Assembly (NCBI GenBank): GCA_030433355.1
Contig: JAUIMG010000001.1
Coordinates: 1 to 64,000, forward strand
Source of the DNA: Bacteroidia bacterium
GTDB lineage: Bacteria > Bacteroidota > Bacteroidia > Flavobacteriales_E > Vicingaceae
DNA: 64,000 bases
Reading direction: 5' to 3'
Both the position numbers and the translations under genes were made by a program. Below the pieces are notes generated by a model. The model did not search any database and was not told where the DNA came from. It saw only the letters and a program-made list of their open reading frames with translations. Below are positions 1 to 8,516 of this stretch, piece by piece. Each line of letters begins with the position of its first letter. Position 1 is the stretch's first letter.

Positions 1-3000
1 TCTGAGTAAAATGGCTGAGCCCCATGTAACCAAGATTGATAAGGATCTGTTGGGTTCTCAAAATCTAAGGTATAAGTAATATCAAAAGGCACAGGTTTGT
101 TAACCAAATAGTTTTCTACAATATTATCTGTAGAATCTTGATCTCCAGGTAAATATACTGTAGCGTAGAACCAATAATCTGTTTCATCTGTCATATCTAC
201 AGGACAGTTAATTAAAGATAAATCAATTTTATCTCCTGGTTGAAAAATTCCATAATCAACACCTCTATAATACCATCTATCGCATAAGACATGATTACCT
301 CTCGGGAATGATTGCACTGTTTTATCTACCGCAAATCTCACTCTAAAGGAATCAATTACATCAATTCCGATGTTTTGAACCCTAACTACAGGAATTTCCG
401 CACTAGAATAGAAACATCTTCCTTGAGGAGGATAAGGTATTCTTTCCAACTCTATTTGCTGTTGTGGTGGTGGTACTAAACATAAGTCATCTAGAGTAAA
501 AATTCCACCTCCATTAATGTGTCTAAACCTAAATCTTACGAAATCTCCTGCAAAGTCGGCAAGTACAATTCTTACTGGTGTCCAAGAAGAAACTGCAGCA
601 CCATATAAGGTATCTACTGGCTCCCAAGGTCCGCCACCTTGGCCTCTAGCAACCTCTACTAAAACTCCAGATTGAATCCTTGGTGGATTTCCTGGAATGA
701 CAGTTGTTTCGTAAGGTAAAGTATACCAAAACTCTAAGTTAGCAGTAGGCGTGTTGGTTAAATCGTAGCATGGTGATTCTATACTAGCAGTTTGACCAGG
801 CATACCTCCTTGCATTAATACATAAAGGTCATTTACACCTCCGGTATGTCCGGCAATAGGACCTGTTTCTCTAATCGCCATTATTGCGTGGTGAGCAGAA
901 GCAGGATCACCGGTACTACCAATCCATGTAGAAGGGAAGGTACCTTGATTGAAGTTATATCCTGTCCAACCTGTTAGGAAAGAACTAAAGTCTTCACAAT
1001 AAGGGAAAGGTCTTGTTTCATTAACCACTGTTTCTCTAATAGTGTCATTAAATGCATACTGATCGCCAGGATAATTAGACCAAATTTTGAACTCATATTT
1101 ACCTGGTTGAGATAAGTCTGCTCTAGTTGGAAATTCGAAACTATAGATACCACCTCTATTTTGACCTGAAATGGTAAAACCTACGCGATTCTCGGTAACG
1201 GTTGGTAAAACAATAGGTTCACCATCTAAAGGAGTAAAGGTTATCTGATAGGACATCGTTAAACTTAGCACATCGATTATACCAGTGTTTTGTACCTCTA
1301 CAATAACTCTTTCATTATTTGCCTTACCACAACGCTGTTGTGTATTAAAATCTCTAGGATCTTTCATCCTATTTACAGCAATGTCATTATTCAATCTATC
1401 CATGATAAGGACATCATCTATAGCGCAGTCTCCTCCAATTCCGGTAAACTCACCTCTAAAGCGAATATCTGCATTGGGAATTCCAGCAAATTGATCTAAA
1501 CTCAATTGAAATCTTCTCCATGGTTCATCTTTAGTACCCATTTGCACTCCACGAATTACACCAACACCGTTTACCCATTGGGTACCATCAAATACATCAA
1601 TAAATACATCTGGCATGTTTACCCCAAATCTATGGTACCAAAAACTTAATAGTATTCTATTATTTACAGAAGTTGACAAATCTATTCCTCCACAAGGGAA
1701 AAGAAGCTCAGCATCTGGAAAAGTACCAGATCTAAATTTAGATTCAAAAAGCATATAAGTACCTTCTCCATTTGCTCTTTTAGTAGCAAAAGTATGGTCA
1801 CCTGAAGGTCCGTTTGGCGGAATAGGTGGGTTTGGCATAGGCTCTCCATTTACCATAGGACCAGGTCCTTGCCATACGTGCCATTGGGGTCTACGAGATG
1901 CTGGGTTAGGAGACCTTCTCCAATCTTTCATATAATCAGAAGGATAACCACCAGGAGGAGCATTACCTCCTACTCTATGCAATTCGAAATCTTCGAAAGA
2001 GTATGGCAAGCCCATCTTATGGTTATATACTTTGTGTCTAAAAATATTATTTGGGAGAACGGAGTCTCCGGCTAAATCTGCTTTTATTTCAAAGTCTATT
2101 GTACCAGGTATGGTAAGATCTGCAACCTGCGAGAATGTAAATAGCGTGCTTGTGCCTGCAGCTAAACTTTGATTTAAAACTTGTGTAATTGGAGCTTTAC
2201 TATTTTGCTTATAGGATAAAGTAACTCTACCTGAAGGGATTGTCTGCAAGCCATTATTAACAACCCTTATGGTAACCGGTGCCGATGCAGGCAAGTTACA
2301 TCCAGAACCTGTTGGGGAAGTAACTTCGCTAATTGACACATCATTATCTATTGGACTATAGAACATTACATCGTCAATTGCCATGTCTGATCTATTATTA
2401 GCATTAGAAGAAACTCCTCTAAATCTTACTTGAATAAGGTCGCCAACATAAGGTGTTAAATCTATATCTAATAACTTCCAATTCTGATTAGTAGCCGTTT
2501 GTGTTTGTCCATTAATTTGACCTACACCATTTATCCAAACACCATTATCAAAAACATCTACAAATAAAGTTCCCATACTAGATCCATATTTATGGTACCA
2601 GAAACTCATTGCTGCTCCCGTATTATTGGTAAGATCAAGACATGGAGATTCTAGAATAGCAGCTGGAAAAGGTGTTGGATAACCGTCTCCCAAAAGATCT
2701 GCCGCCTCTGTGTATAAGAAAGTTCCTGTACCTGTAGTATGGTCTCCTGAAGGCCCGGTACTTGCAGTAGGCGTTGTTCTATCTAAAGGACCACAGGTTG
2801 TTTTTTGCACATTCCATGCATAATCTGTTTGTGGAGCTGACCAACCATTTTCCAGAATTTGACCAATAGGATTATCACAAAATGCTGCCCTAAATCTTTC
2901 AAAGTTTTCTGTATAATTTGAAGCGGATATGTCTAGGGTTGTGTTTTTAACATTGTAGGACTGCAAGGTATCATTAATAATATTTAAATCACCCTGAATC

Positions 3001-5570
3001 ATTTCTGTCCAAGCTTTAAAATTATAGGTTTGTCCAGGTACACTTAAGTTTGCAGTTTGCGTGAAAGTAAAAAAGCCAGAGGTTTCCGTTGGAATTAATA
3101 TATCTAAAGTATCTCTAACTACTGGTCCGCCATCTAATTGATAATATACCAATACAGAATCAGGTCTAGCGGCGCGAGTACCAATATTTTGAATTTCAAC
3201 TGTTACTAAGGAATTAGACGAAATCTCACAGCCTGCTCTTGGCGCAACAACATCTACTAAGGCAACATCTCTTGGAACAGGTTCAAAGATATACACATCA
3301 TCTATTGCAAAGTCTGAAGCACAACAACCTTTTGCTATTCCTCTGAATCTAATCTTTATTTTTCTTCCTGCAAATTGGTTCAAGCTTACTTCTCTCTCTA
3401 ACCAATCGTCTGCTTCTGATGTTTGGGTTATAGTAGATATTCTATCCACATTATTGACCCATTGAATACCATCGTAAACATCTACATAAGTATCACTCAT
3501 TTGGTTTGTTTGTCCAAATCTGTGGTATTTGTAAACTAGTCTAGCTCCTGAATTATTCGATAAATTAATACAAGGACTCTCCAAAGTAGCAACTCCTGGA
3601 GAATAAGACCCTTCAACGTATAAGTAATTACCTCCAGTTGCATCTTGTGCGGGACCTGTTCCAAACGAACCTGTTGTACCATTATTTACCCAGAATGAAT
3701 AGAAGAAACCAGCTCCCTGTCCATTATTACTATTGGTAGCTGTTCTTGTCCAACCTCTACCAACAGTACCAGGATTACCTGGTGTAAAACCTGCATCAAA
3801 AACCTCTCTATAGGGTATAGTTACAGAATTGGAAGAAACATTACTAATTTGCACATTAGCTATTGTATCATTTACATTATAGGTATCCCCAGGAGTAGTA
3901 ACCCAGGCTTTTAGATTGTAATTTCTAACAGCACTAAAATCATAGGTATTATTAAATTGATAGGTTCTAATAGCACCAATAGGAGTATTCTGGATTAAAG
4001 TATCTGTATTTACAGGTCCACCATCTACTTGATAACTAAAGAATAATGAATCTACCGCAGTTGTACCCTTATTCTCGTACTCAATTTGTATTCTTTCTGA
4101 ACTAAATCCACAAAGGGGAGCTTGTCCAGATGTGGGGTATAAAATTCCATTTACTGCGGCATCAATAGGCTGAGGATCTCTCACTCCAAAGTTATCAATA
4201 CCGATTCCATCTTGGTTATTAGATCCATCAGAAAAGAATACAAATCTCAATTTCACTTGAGACTCTCCTCCTAAACCATTTAAAACATTTTCTACAGGAA
4301 TCCAACCACCAGAAAAACCATCCCATACCGGTCCAAAGGTTGCAGAGGTACCATTATACCAATTGGTTGGAGCAAAGGTAGGATTTGCAAAAACCTTAGT
4401 CCAAGTTAGACCATTATCTGTAGAAGACTCTAACCAACAAACATCAAAGGCAGTTTCCGTAGCCCTCCATAATGAAAATGACAAAATAGGATCTGCAGGA
4501 TTACCGCTAAAATCCATACAGGCAGAAGTTAAATAAGATAACTCACTTGAATTATATCTTCCTGTTAAATTAGTTACATAAGCATTATTCCCACCTGCAG
4601 GAAAATTAATTATAGCGCCAGCAGGAGCACCTCTTTGCCAAGAAGCATTTGTTCCGCTTACTTTCCAACCTGGATTTGGCGTTTCAAAATCCTCAACATA
4701 TATAGGTGTATAAATTTGTTCGTTTTGGATTGCTATACTTAAAGTATCGTCTGCTCTTTGAGCATCATTAGTTAAATCAGTGTAAACCTGCACGTTATAT
4801 TGCCCAACAGTACTCATATTAGCTAATGCAGTAAAGTTATAAGTTAAGGAATCGCCGGGAGCGATTGTTGCAGTTATAGATTCTGTGTAGGTTTGAGTTC
4901 TAGCTCCTGTTGTAGAAAAAACAACATTAAATCCCGTAGCTGGATTGTACCCATAATTCTTAATCTTCACTTGAATTGGCTCAGCTGCTCCTAAACCACA
5001 AGAAGAAACAGGGTCTATCAATTCAGAAATTCCCACATTATTATCGAATGGAGAATAAATGTCTACATTGTCAATACCAGCTTGAAAACCCCAGTCGTTT
5101 CCATCAAAATATCTAAATCTTACTTGGCAGTTTGTATTATTGAAAGCAGAAATATCAATTTTTGCTCTAGGAAAGCGATTCCTACATGCAGGCAATGTCC
5201 ATCTACCACAATCATCATTACCTGTGGCAAAAACTCTTACCCAATTGGTTCCATCGTATACATCAACTAAGAAACTATCTGGTATAGATCCAAATTGATA
5301 AAAATTATAATCAAACTCCAAGAAAGTAACTGGGATTGCAGAGTTATCAAATGTTGGTGTTAAAATATCTGCTGTATTGTTAAGAGATCCTCCACCTAAG
5401 GCATCATCATCAAAAAAGGCTAAAACTGTACCATCTATATTTTGATTTCCTGGATTACTCCCATCCGCATCAATACCAAAAGACCAATTTTGTGTTCCAC
5501 TAACCGTACTTAAGGTCCAGTTAGCAGGAGGGTTAGTTCCGTTAAAGTCTTCACTCACATAGAAATTTTG
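1..5570 (-). repeat. Tandem coding modules of about 870-960 bp in the giant surface protein
   Basis: The module-ending motif (A/G/T)(I/L)D(D/N) recurs near positions 5066, 4195, 3300, 2372, 1416 and 490 on the minus strand. The period is therefore 870 to 960 bp, about 290 to 320 residues. Each module is followed by a linker like 'P.NDV.I..I..P...C' that begins the CARDB-like domain. The repeats are diverged at protein level rather than near-identical in DNA, so this is an old domain array, not a recent amplification. Confidence 0.7.
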
Positions 5571-5630
5571 TGAGAAGGTAATGCTTGTTATTAAGGTAAA
5601 AATCGCTGTAAGTAGTAGATTTTTTTTCAT
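1..5630 (-). CDS. Giant secreted modular surface protein (MAM-like/CARDB-like repeats), 3' end beyond window
   Basis: The frame is open from an ATG at 5630 to the left window edge, about 1876 codons, so the C-terminus is missing. It starts with a signal peptide (MKKNLLLTAIFTLITS, then ITFSQ). The rest alternates two module types. About 200 residues of jelly-roll, MAM-like sequence contain motifs such as SFWYHKYG, VDVFDG.W and F.IRFRG, and end in AIDDV or GIDNV. About 100 residues of CARDB-like sequence follow, with hallmarks Y.LDGGPV, F.F.Q.ADLS.PG.Y.FKAW and NDT. Six full units and the start of a seventh are visible. Its role is probably a surface-exposed adhesin or matrix protein. Export by the T9SS is likely in view of the T9SS genes in the window, but the C-terminal sorting domain that would prove it lies outside. 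No enzymatic domain is visible. Confidence 0.85.
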   Translation of the reverse strand, partial: MKKNLLLTAIFTLITSITFSQNFYVSEDFNGTNPPANWTLSTVSGTQNWSFGIDADGSNPGNQNIDGTVLAFFDDDALGGGSLNNTADILTPTFDNSAIPVTFLEFDYNFYQFGSIPDSFLVDVYDGTNWVRVFATGNDDCGRWTLPACRNRFPRAKIDISAFNNTNCQVRFRYFDGNDWGFQAGIDNVDIYSPFDNNVGISELIDPVSSCGLGAAEPIQVKIKNYGYNPATGFNVVFSTTGARTQTYTESITATIAPGDSLTYNFTALANMSTVGQYNVQVYTDLTNDAQRADDTLSIAIQNEQIYTPIYVEDFETPNPGWKVSGTNASWQRGAPAGAIINFPAGGNNAYVTNLTGRYNSSELSYLTSACMDFSGNPADPILSFSLWRATETAFDVCWLESSTDNGLTWTKVFANPTFAPTNWYNGTSATFGPVWDGFSGGWIPVENVLNGLGGESQVKLRFVFFSDGSNNQDGIGIDNFGVRDPQPIDAAVNGILYPTSGQAPLCGFSSERIQIEYENKGTTAVDSLFFSYQVDGGPVNTDTLIQNTPIGAIRTYQFNNTYDFSAVRNYNLKAWVTTPGDTYNVNDTIANVQISNVSSNSVTIPYREVFDAGFTPGNPGTVGRGWTRTATNSNNGQGAGFFYSFWVNNGTTGSFGTGPAQDATGGNYLYVEGSYSPGVATLESPCINLSNNSGARLVYKYHRFGQTNQMSDTYVDVYDGIQWVNNVDRISTITQTSEADDWLEREVSLNQFAGRKIKIRFRGIAKGCCASDFAIDDVYIFEPVPRDVALVDVVAPRAGCEISSNSLVTVEIQNIGTRAARPDSVLVYYQLDGGPVVRDTLDILIPTETSGFFTFTQTANLSVPGQTYNFKAWTEMIQGDLNIINDTLQSYNVKNTTLDISASNYTENFERFRAAFCDNPIGQILENGWSAPQTDYAWNVQKTTCGPLDRTTPTASTGPSGDHTTGTGTFLYTEAADLLGDGYPTPFPAAILESPCLDLTNNTGAAMSFWYHKYGSSMGTLFVDVFDNGVWINGVGQINGQTQTATNQNWKLLDIDLTPYVGDLIQVRFRGVSSNANNRSDMAIDDVMFYSPIDNDVSISEVTSPTGSGCNLPASAPVTIRVVNNGLQTIPSGRVTLSYKQNSKAPITQVLNQSLAAGTSTLFTFSQVADLTIPGTIDFEIKADLAGDSVLPNNIFRHKVYNHKMGLPYSFEDFELHRVGGNAPPGGYPSDYMKDWRRSPNPASRRPQWHVWQGPGPMVNGEPMPNPPIPPNGPSGDHTFATKRANGEGTYMLFESKFRSGTFPDAELLFPCGGIDLSTSVNNRILLSFWYHRFGVNMPDVFIDVFDGTQWVNGVGVIRGVQMGTKDEPWRRFQLSLDQFAGIPNADIRFRGEFTGIGGDCAIDDVLIMDRLNNDIAVNRMKDPRDFNTQQRCGKANNERVIVEVQNTGIIDVLSLTMSYQITFTPLDGEPIVLPTVTENRVGFTISGQNRGGIYSFEFPTRADLSQPGKYEFKIWSNYPGDQYAFNDTIRETVVNETRPFPYCEDFSSFLTGWTGYNFNQGTFPSTWIGSTGDPASAHHAIMAIRETGPIAGHTGGVNDLYVLMQGGMPGQTASIESPCYDLTNTPTANLEFWYTLPYETTVIPGNPPRIQSGVLVEVARGQGGGPWEPVDTLYGAAVSSWTPVRIVLADFAGDFVRFRFRHINGGGIFTLDDLCLVPPPQQQIELERIPYPPQGRCFYSSAEIPVVRVQNIGIDVIDSFRVRFAVDKTVQSFPRGNHVLCDRWYYRGVDYGIFQPGDKIDLSLINCPVDMTDETDYWFYATVYLPGDQDSTDNIVENYLVNKPVPFDITYTLDFENPTDPYQSWLHGAQPFYS

Positions 5631-5778
5631 AAGATTATGGTATGTAAAAAAATTGAATCTCTAAAATTAAGAAAATTTAAAGTTGTTTTAACGTATTGAT
5701 GACGTTTACAAAAAGAATATAGTTGCAATCGATCTAAAAAAATAGTATAAGATTTTTTTATAATTATTATAAATAAAA

Positions 5779-6729
5779 TTAATGTTTACCAATTTCGGTC
5801 AAGTATCTTTCAGCATCTAAGGCAGCCATACAACCTGTTCCTGCTGCAGTAACGGCTTGTCGATACACTTTATCAGCAGCATCTCCAGAGGCAAAAACCC
5901 CAGGAATCTTTGTTTTAGAAGTTCCCTTTTCTACCTTTAAATAACCTACTTCGTCCATATCTAACCATCCTTTAAAAATATCGGTATTTGGTTTGTGACC
6001 TATAGCAACAAAGAAACCGGTAACCTCTAATTTTGTTTCTTCTCCAGTTTTGTTGTTTACAGCTAAAACACCTTCTACTCCCTTCTCCCCTAGTACTTCT
6101 TTCGTTTCGTGATTAAAAAGAACTTCAATATTTGGCGTATTTAAAACACGGTCGGCCATAATTTTTGATGCTCTAAACTCCTCTTTTCTCACTAGCATGT
6201 ATACTTTATTACAAAGCTTAGAAAGATAGGTAGCTTCTTCCGCTGCAGTATCACCTGCTCCCACTATAGCAACATCTTGACCTTTGTAGAAAAACCCATC
6301 ACAGACGGCACATGCGCTCACACCAAACCCATTTAATCGCTGTTCAGACTCAAGGCCTAACCATTTGGCTGAAGCTCCTGTGCTTATAATTATAGCATCT
6401 GCTGTAATTTCCTTCTTACCATCTACCCAAACTTTATGCAAAGGACCCGTAAAGTCTACCTTAGTAACCATACCAAAGCGAACATCGGTTCCAAATCTTT
6501 CTGCTTGTTTTTGGAAATCAATCATCATTTGAGGACCATTGATTCCATCTGGATAACCTGGATAGTTTTCTACATCATTTGTAATGGTTAATTGGCCACC
6601 TGGTTGTAAGCCTTGATACATTACTGGACTCATATCTGCTCTGGCGGCATAGATAGCTGCTGTATAGCCTGCAGGACCAGAGCCTATTATTAAACATTTA
6701 TGGTGTTCTACTTCTTGATTTTCTGACAT
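5779..6729 (-). CDS. trxB: Thioredoxin-disulfide reductase
   Basis: This flavoprotein reduces oxidised thioredoxin with NADPH in the cytoplasm. At 316 residues it has the usual length. The FAD-binding motif GSGPAGYTAA is near residues 16-25, the redox-active CAVC is at 140-143, and the NADPH-binding GAGDTAAEEA is at 157-166. A C-terminal FAD motif (GVFASGDAAD) is also present. The ATG at 6729 gives the standard N-terminus just before the FAD motif. The gene stands alone on the minus strand between the giant repeat protein and the tRNA region, so it probably has its own promoter in 6730-6780. The DsbD homologue at 11959-14406 would be a plausible downstream user of the reduced thioredoxin pool; that link is inference from known pathways. 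Confidence 0.97.
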   Translation of the reverse strand: MSENQEVEHHKCLIIGSGPAGYTAAIYAARADMSPVMYQGLQPGGQLTITNDVENYPGYPDGINGPQMMIDFQKQAERFGTDVRFGMVTKVDFTGPLHKVWVDGKKEITADAIIISTGASAKWLGLESEQRLNGFGVSACAVCDGFFYKGQDVAIVGAGDTAAEEATYLSKLCNKVYMLVRKEEFRASKIMADRVLNTPNIEVLFNHETKEVLGEKGVEGVLAVNNKTGEETKLEVTGFFVAIGHKPNTDIFKGWLDMDEVGYLKVEKGTSKTKIPGVFASGDAADKVYRQAVTAAGTGCMAALDAERYLTEIGKH

Positions 6730-6778
6730 ATTTTAAAAAATTGAACGTAAAAATATTAAATAAAAAGAGACGCTTTTT

Positions 6779-6795
6779 ACTTAATGAAATTAAGT
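6779..6795 (+). other. Hairpin with T-run upstream of trxB (unassigned)
   Basis: ACTTAAT, loop GAA, ATTAAGT form a perfect 7-bp stem followed by GCTTTTTTG on the plus strand. It looks like an intrinsic terminator, but I see no plus-strand gene upstream of it because trxB reads the other way. It may be part of the trxB leader or a relic. The rest of 6730-6918 is A/T-rich sequence in which I recognise no gene. Confidence 0.35.
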
Positions 6796-6918
6796 GCTTT
6801 TTTGTTTTGAAATTGACGAATTATTTCTTGAAAAAAGTAAATCACTTTAATAAAGTTAAAAGGGAAACTAATTAATTCGTCCTCTAGATTTTGAAACCAC
6901 CTTCAGCCCAAATCAATC

Positions 6919-6950
6919 AATTAGTTTTGCCAACTGCATTCGGGATGTAG
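6919..6950 (+). repeat. Direct repeat copy 1: tRNA-Pro leader plus first 10 nt of the tRNA
   Basis: These 32 nt (starting AATTAGTTTTGCC, ending CGGGATGTAG) are identical to 7128-7159, where they form the immediate upstream leader and first 10 nt of the tRNA-Pro gene. After position 6950 the two copies diverge at once. Weaker similarity extends about 18 nt upstream of the exact repeat. I read it as the remnant of a duplicated tRNA gene or a recombination footprint. Confidence 0.8.
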
Positions 6951-7033
6951 TCACGCCCAGGCGTGATGCGCGTTCCTGCTAAGGCTGGGCAGGCATAAGG
7001 ATGCGAAATAGTATCGCGGATGGCATGATCACC
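6951..7033. other. GC-rich structured segment next to the tRNA remnant
   Basis: This roughly 83-nt block is much richer in G+C than its A/T-rich surroundings. It begins with a perfect inverted repeat, TCACGCC-CA-GGCGTGA (6951-6966). It continues with a short stem CCTGC...GCAGG and a GCGA...TCGC stem. It does not fold as a tRNA and has no open frame. It may be a dispersed intergenic repeat of the kind seen in Bacteroidota genomes, but without the rest of the genome I cannot show that it recurs. Confidence 0.4.
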
Positions 7034-7127
7034 TCTTAGTTACAATACATTTCTTACTTCTATGACAAATTGCTCTTTTAGAAGCTCAATTCTAAAGCTG
7101 TCAAACTAGTAAAATCCAAACAAGATT

Positions 7128-7159
7128 AATTAGTTTTGCCAACTGCATTCGGGATGTAG
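7128..7159 (+). repeat. Direct repeat copy 2: leader and 5' end of tRNA-Pro
   Basis: This is an exact 32-nt match to 6919-6950, 209 bp apart. Its last 10 nt are tRNA positions 1-10. The leader part probably includes promoter-proximal sequence of the tRNA gene. Between the two copies, 7034-7127 holds A/T-rich sequence in which I see no gene. Confidence 0.8.
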
Positions 7160-7224
7160 CTTAGTCCGGTTAAAGTGCGCGTCTGGGGGGCGCGAGATCG
7201 GTGGTTCGAATCCACTCATCCCGA
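7150..7224 (+). tRNA. tRNA-Pro (anticodon GGG)
   Basis: The 75 nt fold as a full cloverleaf. The acceptor stem is CGGGATG/CATCCCG and the D-stem GCTT/AAGT with a CCGG-type loop. The anticodon stem is CGCGT/GCGCG around the loop CTGGGGG, giving anticodon GGG. The T-arm is GGTGG-TTCGAAT-CCACT. The discriminator base is A, and CCA is not encoded (ACAAAG follows), so it must be added after transcription, as is common in this phylum. A hairpin with a T-run follows directly. Confidence 0.95.
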
Positions 7225-7228
7225 CAAA

Positions 7229-7258
7229 GAAAACCACTTACGAAAGTGAGAGGTTTTT
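7229..7258 (+). terminator. Intrinsic terminator after tRNA-Pro
   Basis: The stem AAAACCACTTAC / GTGAGAGGTTTT has one A-A mismatch and a GAAA tetraloop, and ends in TTTTT. It starts about 5 nt after the tRNA discriminator base. The remaining sequence up to 7389 has no recognisable gene. Confidence 0.8.
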
Positions 7259-7389
7259 CATTCGAGCAAGTGAGGATTTATTCTCTACTTGTTGGAGACA
7301 AAAAATAATTGAGTGAAGCGAATAGGTTTTCTTTGAGCAATCCATTTAGGATAGCCGAAGGTAATCCACTCCTTCAGACTTTTTCTTGC

Positions 7390-7917
7390 TTAACGCGCCA
7401 CTCTAAAGGCACCTCCCGCAATTAGTATGGTATCAGGAATAGTTCCTGTGCTAAATACTTCAAAAGTAAATCTTGCTGCAATTTTATTCGCATCTAGGGT
7501 ATCAATAAAGACAGTAGCAGAACGATTTTCATAGGTATTTACAGGTGTTTTAATGTAAGACACTAGGGCAGTTTGATTACCAGCAGTAGGCTCATTTAAA
7601 AAATTAATTTGAATAACATCATTAGCAGATGAAATAGTACTGGTTACCTGATAAATTCCCATTCCCTCTTGATAAAGTGGATCAGTAGTGGACAAGAAAA
7701 CACCATCTACATTTGCTCTAAAATACTCTGAAATATTGGGCGCACCTCCACCGGTACCTCCACCTGTACCGCCACCAGTACCTCCATTTGGTGGAATGTT
7801 AATGTCAAATGCCTGAGCACCCTGTAAATCTTCTCTCGGACTTAAGCTTTCTTCTTTTTCACAAGAAATAAAAGTTAAAGAGACAATTGCGAATGTTAGA
7901 TAAAATATATTTTTCAT
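7390..7917 (-). CDS. Small lipoprotein with Gly-rich linker (DUF6252-like)
   Basis: This 175-residue protein has a lipoprotein signal peptide ending in the lipobox FISCEKE, with Cys19 the likely acylated residue. A Gly/Thr-rich linker (GGTGGGTGGGTGGG) at about residues 45-58 precedes a small beta-rich domain. That domain, with FRANVDGVFLS near its start and ILIAGGAFRV at the end, resembles the DUF6252-type lipoproteins of flavobacteria. This assignment is from general pattern only. It would sit at the outer membrane, and its function is unknown. A second lipoprotein gene lies 23 bp upstream on the same strand, so the two probably form an operon. Confidence 0.75.
   Translation of the reverse strand: MKNIFYLTFAIVSLTFISCEKEESLSPREDLQGAQAFDINIPPNGGTGGGTGGGTGGGAPNISEYFRANVDGVFLSTTDPLYQEGMGIYQVTSTISSANDVIQINFLNEPTAGNQTALVSYIKTPVNTYENRSATVFIDTLDANKIAARFTFEVFSTGTIPDTILIAGGAFRVAR
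7744..7796. repeat. 12-bp minisatellite inside lipoprotein gene
   Basis: About four units of a 12-bp motif (type ACCTCCACCGGT on the plus strand) with single-base variation encode the Gly-Gly-Gly-Thr linker of the lipoprotein at 7390-7917. Because 12 bp is a multiple of three, copy-number change would alter linker length without a frameshift. Confidence 0.75.
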
Positions 7918-7940
7918 TTCAATTACAAGTTTACGAAAAG

Positions 7941-8459
7941 CTATTGTAATACAATATCTTTAAAACGACCAGAATAAATTCGTCTTTGAAAGATTTTGTT
8001 TGCTACTTGATTACTATTTTCTAAATAGGTTGTAGCACTAAAACTACCTGAGAAAATTGTATTAGTCGAATCTACGTCAGTAATCATAAATATTAAATCG
8101 CTGGGTATCCTTTCTGTTTTAGAACTAAAAACCGCTTTTTCTTCGCTAAAGAACTTTAGGGTAGTAGTGCTATCTATGCTAATATTATAAGCTCCAAGCT
8201 TTATTACAGGCAAAGTAATTTCAATTCTTTGGCTCTTAGCTCCATCTCTAGCTATAATTTTAAAGGTGTTGTCTGCTTGTGCAGTGAAGGAAACATTATT
8301 TGTTCGCAATGGGAAAACATCTACGTAAGCACTAAACTTAAAATCGGAGTCTAAGACCAAGCTACCATCAACAAGGTCATTAGCAGTTAATGCTGGCGGC
8401 TCTTCACATGCAATGAAGGCTAAAACCAAAGAGATACAAACAACTATTTTATTTAACAT
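7941..8459 (-). CDS. Small lipoprotein of unknown function
   Basis: This 172-residue protein has a signal peptide and lipobox (LVLAFIACEEPP, Cys at residue 18), so it is a predicted lipoprotein. The remainder looks beta-rich and soluble, with no membrane segment and no catalytic motif I recognise. It shares size, lipobox type and general architecture with the lipoprotein encoded directly downstream (7390-7917), which suggests a related pair transcribed together. The next gene upstream on this strand, the ComM-like ATPase, ends 57 bp away and is functionally unrelated. Confidence 0.7.
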   Translation of the reverse strand: MLNKIVVCISLVLAFIACEEPPALTANDLVDGSLVLDSDFKFSAYVDVFPLRTNNVSFTAQADNTFKIIARDGAKSQRIEITLPVIKLGAYNISIDSTTTLKFFSEEKAVFSSKTERIPSDLIFMITDVDSTNTIFSGSFSATTYLENSNQVANKIFQRRIYSGRFKDIVLQ

Positions 8460-8516
8460 TTTTCAACTTCATTTTTTATGTAGACGTAATTTTCTTTAAA
8501 AAGATGCTTCCTATAC

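Noticed and set aside
5756-5773. A/T hairpin just past the trxB stop as its terminator
   Set aside because: On the trxB (minus) strand the stem is followed by A residues, not T, so it does not have terminator polarity.
6951-7033. GC-rich block as a second tRNA or known small RNA
   Set aside because: It lacks a T-arm and an acceptor stem complementary to the copied 5' end, and does not match any RNA family I recognise.
6919-7159. Direct repeats at tRNA-Pro as attL/attR of an integrated element
   Set aside because: The 209 bp between the repeats hold no integrase or cargo gene, and the repeat covers the tRNA 5' end, whereas integration usually uses the 3' end.
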